From NCBI GenBank assembly GCA_037043235.1, contig JAWRVZ010000110.1:655501-719500 (forward strand): a stretch of DNA of 64,000 nt. The letters are read 5' to 3'. The translations under genes and the position numbers were made by a program. Shown here piece by piece: positions 60,860 through 64,000 of the stretch. Source of the stretch: Rhodeus uyekii (Eukaryota > Chordata > Actinopteri > Cypriniformes > Acheilognathidae). The notes beneath the pieces were generated by a model, which was not told the DNA's origin, did not search any database, and saw nothing but the letters and a program-made list of their open reading frames with translations. Position 1 is the first letter of the stretch, and every line of letters begins with the position of its first letter.

Positions 60860-61168
60860 AGCAAACCCGCCTTGCCCAACTGCTCTCTTTTAAGTGACCT
60901 AGCCGTCCGGCTAACCGCGGAGAGACTCCAGTCTCCGGGAACAATTTCGCTCACGTATTTCTACTCTACCGCGCTAAATAACGTGCGAAACCTCGTACCG
61001 GTACTGCCCCGTACGTGTTTCTCACAGAAAGCGGGTTTTAACGCGGAAGACGCTCGCGAGGTGGTTGTCAGTCTCAGCGCTTCCGTCTACATTTTGACGT
61101 CACTCTCTTCCAGTTAAGTTTGATGTTTTTCCATGAGCACCTTCCGGAGAGGACTTTGATTTGCTTGA
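60860..61168 (+). promoter_or_regulatory. vps37c promoter and non-coding first exon
   Basis: A locally GC- and CpG-rich stretch contains a full CRE palindrome TGACGTCA at 61095-61102 and ETS-like CTTCCGG motifs (near 61143). It ends in a donor GAGCCTT|GTAAGT (61168). The start codon lies in the next exon. The exact transcription start cannot be fixed from sequence. Confidence 0.6.
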
Positions 61169-61537
61169 GCCTTGTAAGTATTGGGGGTATTCTTTAAAAT
61201 ATAAAGAGTAGTTAGAGCTCATCTTAGTTTCAGTTGTATAATTCTTCGCAATATTCTAAGTATTGTTAAACGCACTGTTTGAATGACTGATCACATATTC
61301 AGCCTTCCAGTAGTGATTTTATAGTCACGTGACACTTACCAAGTATTCAGTGCTAACGTAGTTCAACTTAAAACAATCCTTTACCCAGAAATTACAATTC
61401 TGCCAACATTTAGGTTACTCATGTTGTTCCACATCTATATTACTTATTCACTTAAGGAATGAATATGATGAGTTGTAATGTATTAAGTCAATTATTAGTA
61501 AACATTGCTGTTAATCTTCAGCTGTCCTAGCAAATCA

Positions 61538-63300
61538 ATGGAGAAGCTTCAAGACCTCAACCAGTCCGAGTTGCAGAATTTGCTGGACAACTCGGAGCGG
61601 GTGGAGTCTATGGCACTGGAGTCTGATGAGGTAAGATGATGATGATGATGGATTTAATTCACCCAAAAATCAAAGTTCTGTCATTATTCACTTGCCTTCA
61701 TGTTCATTTTTCTTCCTCTGTGGAACACAAAAGGAGATGTTAGTAAGGGTATTCATGCTCCTCTCTTCCCTGTGATGAAAGTGAAGGGTGTACAGCAGTG
61801 GTTGCCAATATGTCGATCGTGATCCACCGGTCGATGTAAAGGTAGTGTGGGTAGATTGCATGGAATTAACAAAGTAGACGTCAGCCCATCATCTGTCCTT
61901 ACTATGAAATGCGTCACTTGATTGACGTACAGGGCAGCCAGTCTGATATCGGACCTTTTCTGACACACGAGTCACTGCGTATGCATACAACGGCGCCAAG
62001 TGCTGTAAAACTCTAGCAAGCAAGCTTGATAGCCTCAAATTTATTTCTTTTAAATTTAAGAAGTGAGTGAGTGAGTTTCAAAGTGCGTTTGCCCCATCTG
62101 CCAGTCTGTCATCGATATACCAAAGAAGGAAAATGTGTGGTGGCATTTTCAGACTGTTCAGCATATATTGTGCATATAAAGAATTTTCAGTATATTCATA
62201 AATAAATATGTTTTGTATTTTTATAGTAGGTAGATCATTTTGACTTGGTCATTTATTAAGTAGCTCACAAGCCAAAAAACTGTTCGCACAGCTGGTGTAC
62301 AGGCTCCAAAAAAAGCCAAAAAGAAAAGAACCTTAGCAGTTGGTCTTAAAACTTTAGCAAGTTTTTAATGGAATACGTAATCAAACAAAAAACAAAACAA
62401 AAATTTGTTTTACCAGCTAAAATTCTTTCTTGTCTGTCATACCGCTCAGATCTAAAGTTGGTCAATTAATGTTGGTTTGTCTATCAATTTGTTTATTGAT
62501 TAAAAGGCATGGCATCACTCACGTTAAACCTACTGTTACGCTTTGTTTTGCATAATATTTGACTGTACAACCAAACATGAACATTAAAGATGTTGGCGGA
62601 GGAGAAGATTTATTTTGTGAATGATTGGCTTGTACTCCCATAATGAATGTGATTGTGAGGTATATGTTATCTTTCTCATCAGTATTCTCAATCTCTGTCT
62701 CGCTTACTTGTATTTTGCCTAGTTACATATATGAATAATCATCTGAAGTATGTTGTATTTTTTTTATATAGCAAAAAACAGCCTGTATTTTTGACAGAAG
62801 TTCCAAAATCGTCTGCATGCTGACTATATAGCTAGCGTGGAAAATATTTTGATTCCTGTTCATTCTGACAACAAATCTCTCAAACACGACTAATCTCAAC
62901 TTCAGAAGTGGGAAGTTGGAAATTCAGAAAACATCACATTGAATTGTCATATATCCGCTCATCTTTGTAATCGCATTGCTTATCACAGAAATGACCACTT
63001 ATCTACTCCGTACCAACAGCCCTCGTTAAGTAAACGTCACAATCCTGCTGAGGATGGATTGTCCTTGTGGACTTCATAAAGCCAGTAACGTTGTAGGTTT
63101 TGTCATGTGTTACCGTCTTCTCTTTCAGATTCAGAACATTCAGCTGGAGAGGGAGATGGCGCTGGCTGCCAACCGTAGTTTGGCCGAACAAAACCTAGAC
63201 ATGAAGCCTCGTCTTGAAAAAGAGAGAGGGCGACTGGTGGAGAAGTACAATGAACTGGAGGAAGTGAGGGACAAATACAAACAGCACTGTGTTCTGAGAG
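61538..63300 (+). CDS. vps37c: VPS37C, ESCRT-I subunit, N-terminal part (continues beyond window)
   Basis: Two exons: 61538-61630 (from MEKLQDLNQSELQNLLDNSE) and 63129-63300 (containing IQLEREMALAANRSLAEQNL). The second ends in phase 1 at GTAAGT. The sequence is the N-terminal coiled-coil part of the Mod(r) domain. VPS37 proteins join TSG101, VPS28 and MVB12/UBAP1 in ESCRT-I, which sorts ubiquitylated membrane cargo on endosomes and acts in virus budding and cytokinesis. The LEREMALAxNRSLAE motif is shared by VPS37B and C; C is preferred because TMEM109, MS4A and VPS37C cluster on human 11q12. The remaining exons lie past base 64000. Confidence 0.9.
61655..61745. repeat. common dispersed fish repeat fragment
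   Basis: TTCACCCAAAAATCAAAGTT...GTGGAACACAAAAGGAGATGT is the inverse-type half of the repeats that start AAAGGGATAGTT in other parts of the window. Confidence 0.5.
61797..62290. mobile_element. possible degraded hAT element in vps37c intron 1
   Basis: CAGTGGTTGCCAATATGTCG followed by GATCGTGATCCACCGGTCGA resembles the left part of fish hAT elements. No right end was identified. Confidence 0.3.
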
Positions 63301-64000
63301 GTAAGTGAAAAGAGGGATTGATTTGGGTTACTAAAGTAAAGGTTTCATGGAGAATACAGGAATGAATGCTGAGTAAATTAAATTTAAGTAAAATGAAAGG
63401 GGTGAGAAACCAAAAAGGAGAAGCGAGTAGTTTTGCTCTGAGCAGAAATTGATAGTGTTATTAAAAAAGCAACAATGTGGAATTGTTGTGGAAAATAAAT
63501 AGATTAAATATATTATAAACTGCATAGCCTTTTCAAAATTTTGAAGATAAAATAACCAAGAATTTTATACCAATAATAATGAAGATAAAATAACCAAACC
63601 AACCAATACAAATTTTCAGATTTATTTTTATACAGTAACATTCATTTTATTTTATTTTTTATTGTCTTCTTTTTTTTGACGTACAATTTTCTGTTCAGTT
63701 GTAACTAAAAACTATAAATATTAAAGACTTAATATCCTGCTGTTGATTTGAAAATGAAAAAAAAAGTTAAGTTTTTAAAAAGTGCTTCCAGGAACCAGGG
63801 CTCTGAACCAGTTCAAGGAACGGAAACAAAAAACCCAGAAACGAATTAAATTTGAACAGGAACATAAACAAACTAAATCAAGTTGAATCATTAATCGGTT
63901 AGTAACGTCATTTTATCGTTCTAGTTAATATTTTAATTTGTCAGTCAACCAATCATGAATTCAAATAGTACGGCTCCTGCAAATGCAGCATGACTGAAAT
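63301..64000. other. vps37c intron 2, window end
   Basis: AT-rich intron running off the window. No exon was recognised. Confidence 0.5.

Overview
This is vertebrate nuclear DNA, very probably from a ray-finned fish of the carp/minnow group. Genes are split into many small exons with GT-AG introns. The spaces are AT-rich and full of (TA)n, (CA)n and (CT)n tracts, tRNA-derived SINEs of the cyprinid HAmo type, hAT, Tc1/mariner and pogo-like DNA transposons, LTR remnants and an L2-type LINE. KDM2A, TCIRG1, TMEM109, MS4A and VPS37C all lie on human 11q12-q13, so the window is the fish counterpart of that block.

Layout. 289-8920 (+): last 11 coding exons of a KDM2 lysine demethylase (CXXC, PHD, acidic region, F-box, leucine-rich repeats). 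11146-24486 (-): complete 20-exon tcirg1 (V-ATPase a3 subunit, 825 aa), tail-to-tail with kdm2; its introns hold a complete Tc1-like transposon and two head-to-head LTRs. 25.5-29 kb: non-genic DNA with a near-perfect 34-bp-arm hairpin and an L2-like LINE. 29.6-35.1 kb (+): a C-type lectin pseudogene followed by an intact EPN-type C-type lectin. 38552-43141 (+): a 419-aa membrane protein with two Ig-like domains that lack cysteines and a long proline/tyrosine-rich tail. 46176-47552 (-): tmem109. 48255-51871 (-): a 258-aa ankyrin-repeat protein. 52.2-53.5 kb: one hAT element nested inside another. 54921-57695 (-) and 58522-59888 (+): two four-span MS4A-like genes, head to head. 61538 to beyond 63300 (+): 5' part of vps37c, with a GC-rich promoter carrying a CRE palindrome.

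All gene models were assembled by hand from reading frames and splice sites. tcirg1, the Ig-like gene, the intact lectin, tmem109, the ankyrin gene and both MS4A genes each join into one frame with matching intron phases and a terminal stop. The stretch most likely to hold something undescribed is 26-60 kb: the cysteine-free Ig-like receptor, the lectin gene/pseudogene pair, the free-standing ankyrin protein, the divergent MS4A pair and the hairpin at 26745-26833. No prokaryote-type operon, CRISPR array, rRNA or free-standing tRNA gene was seen.
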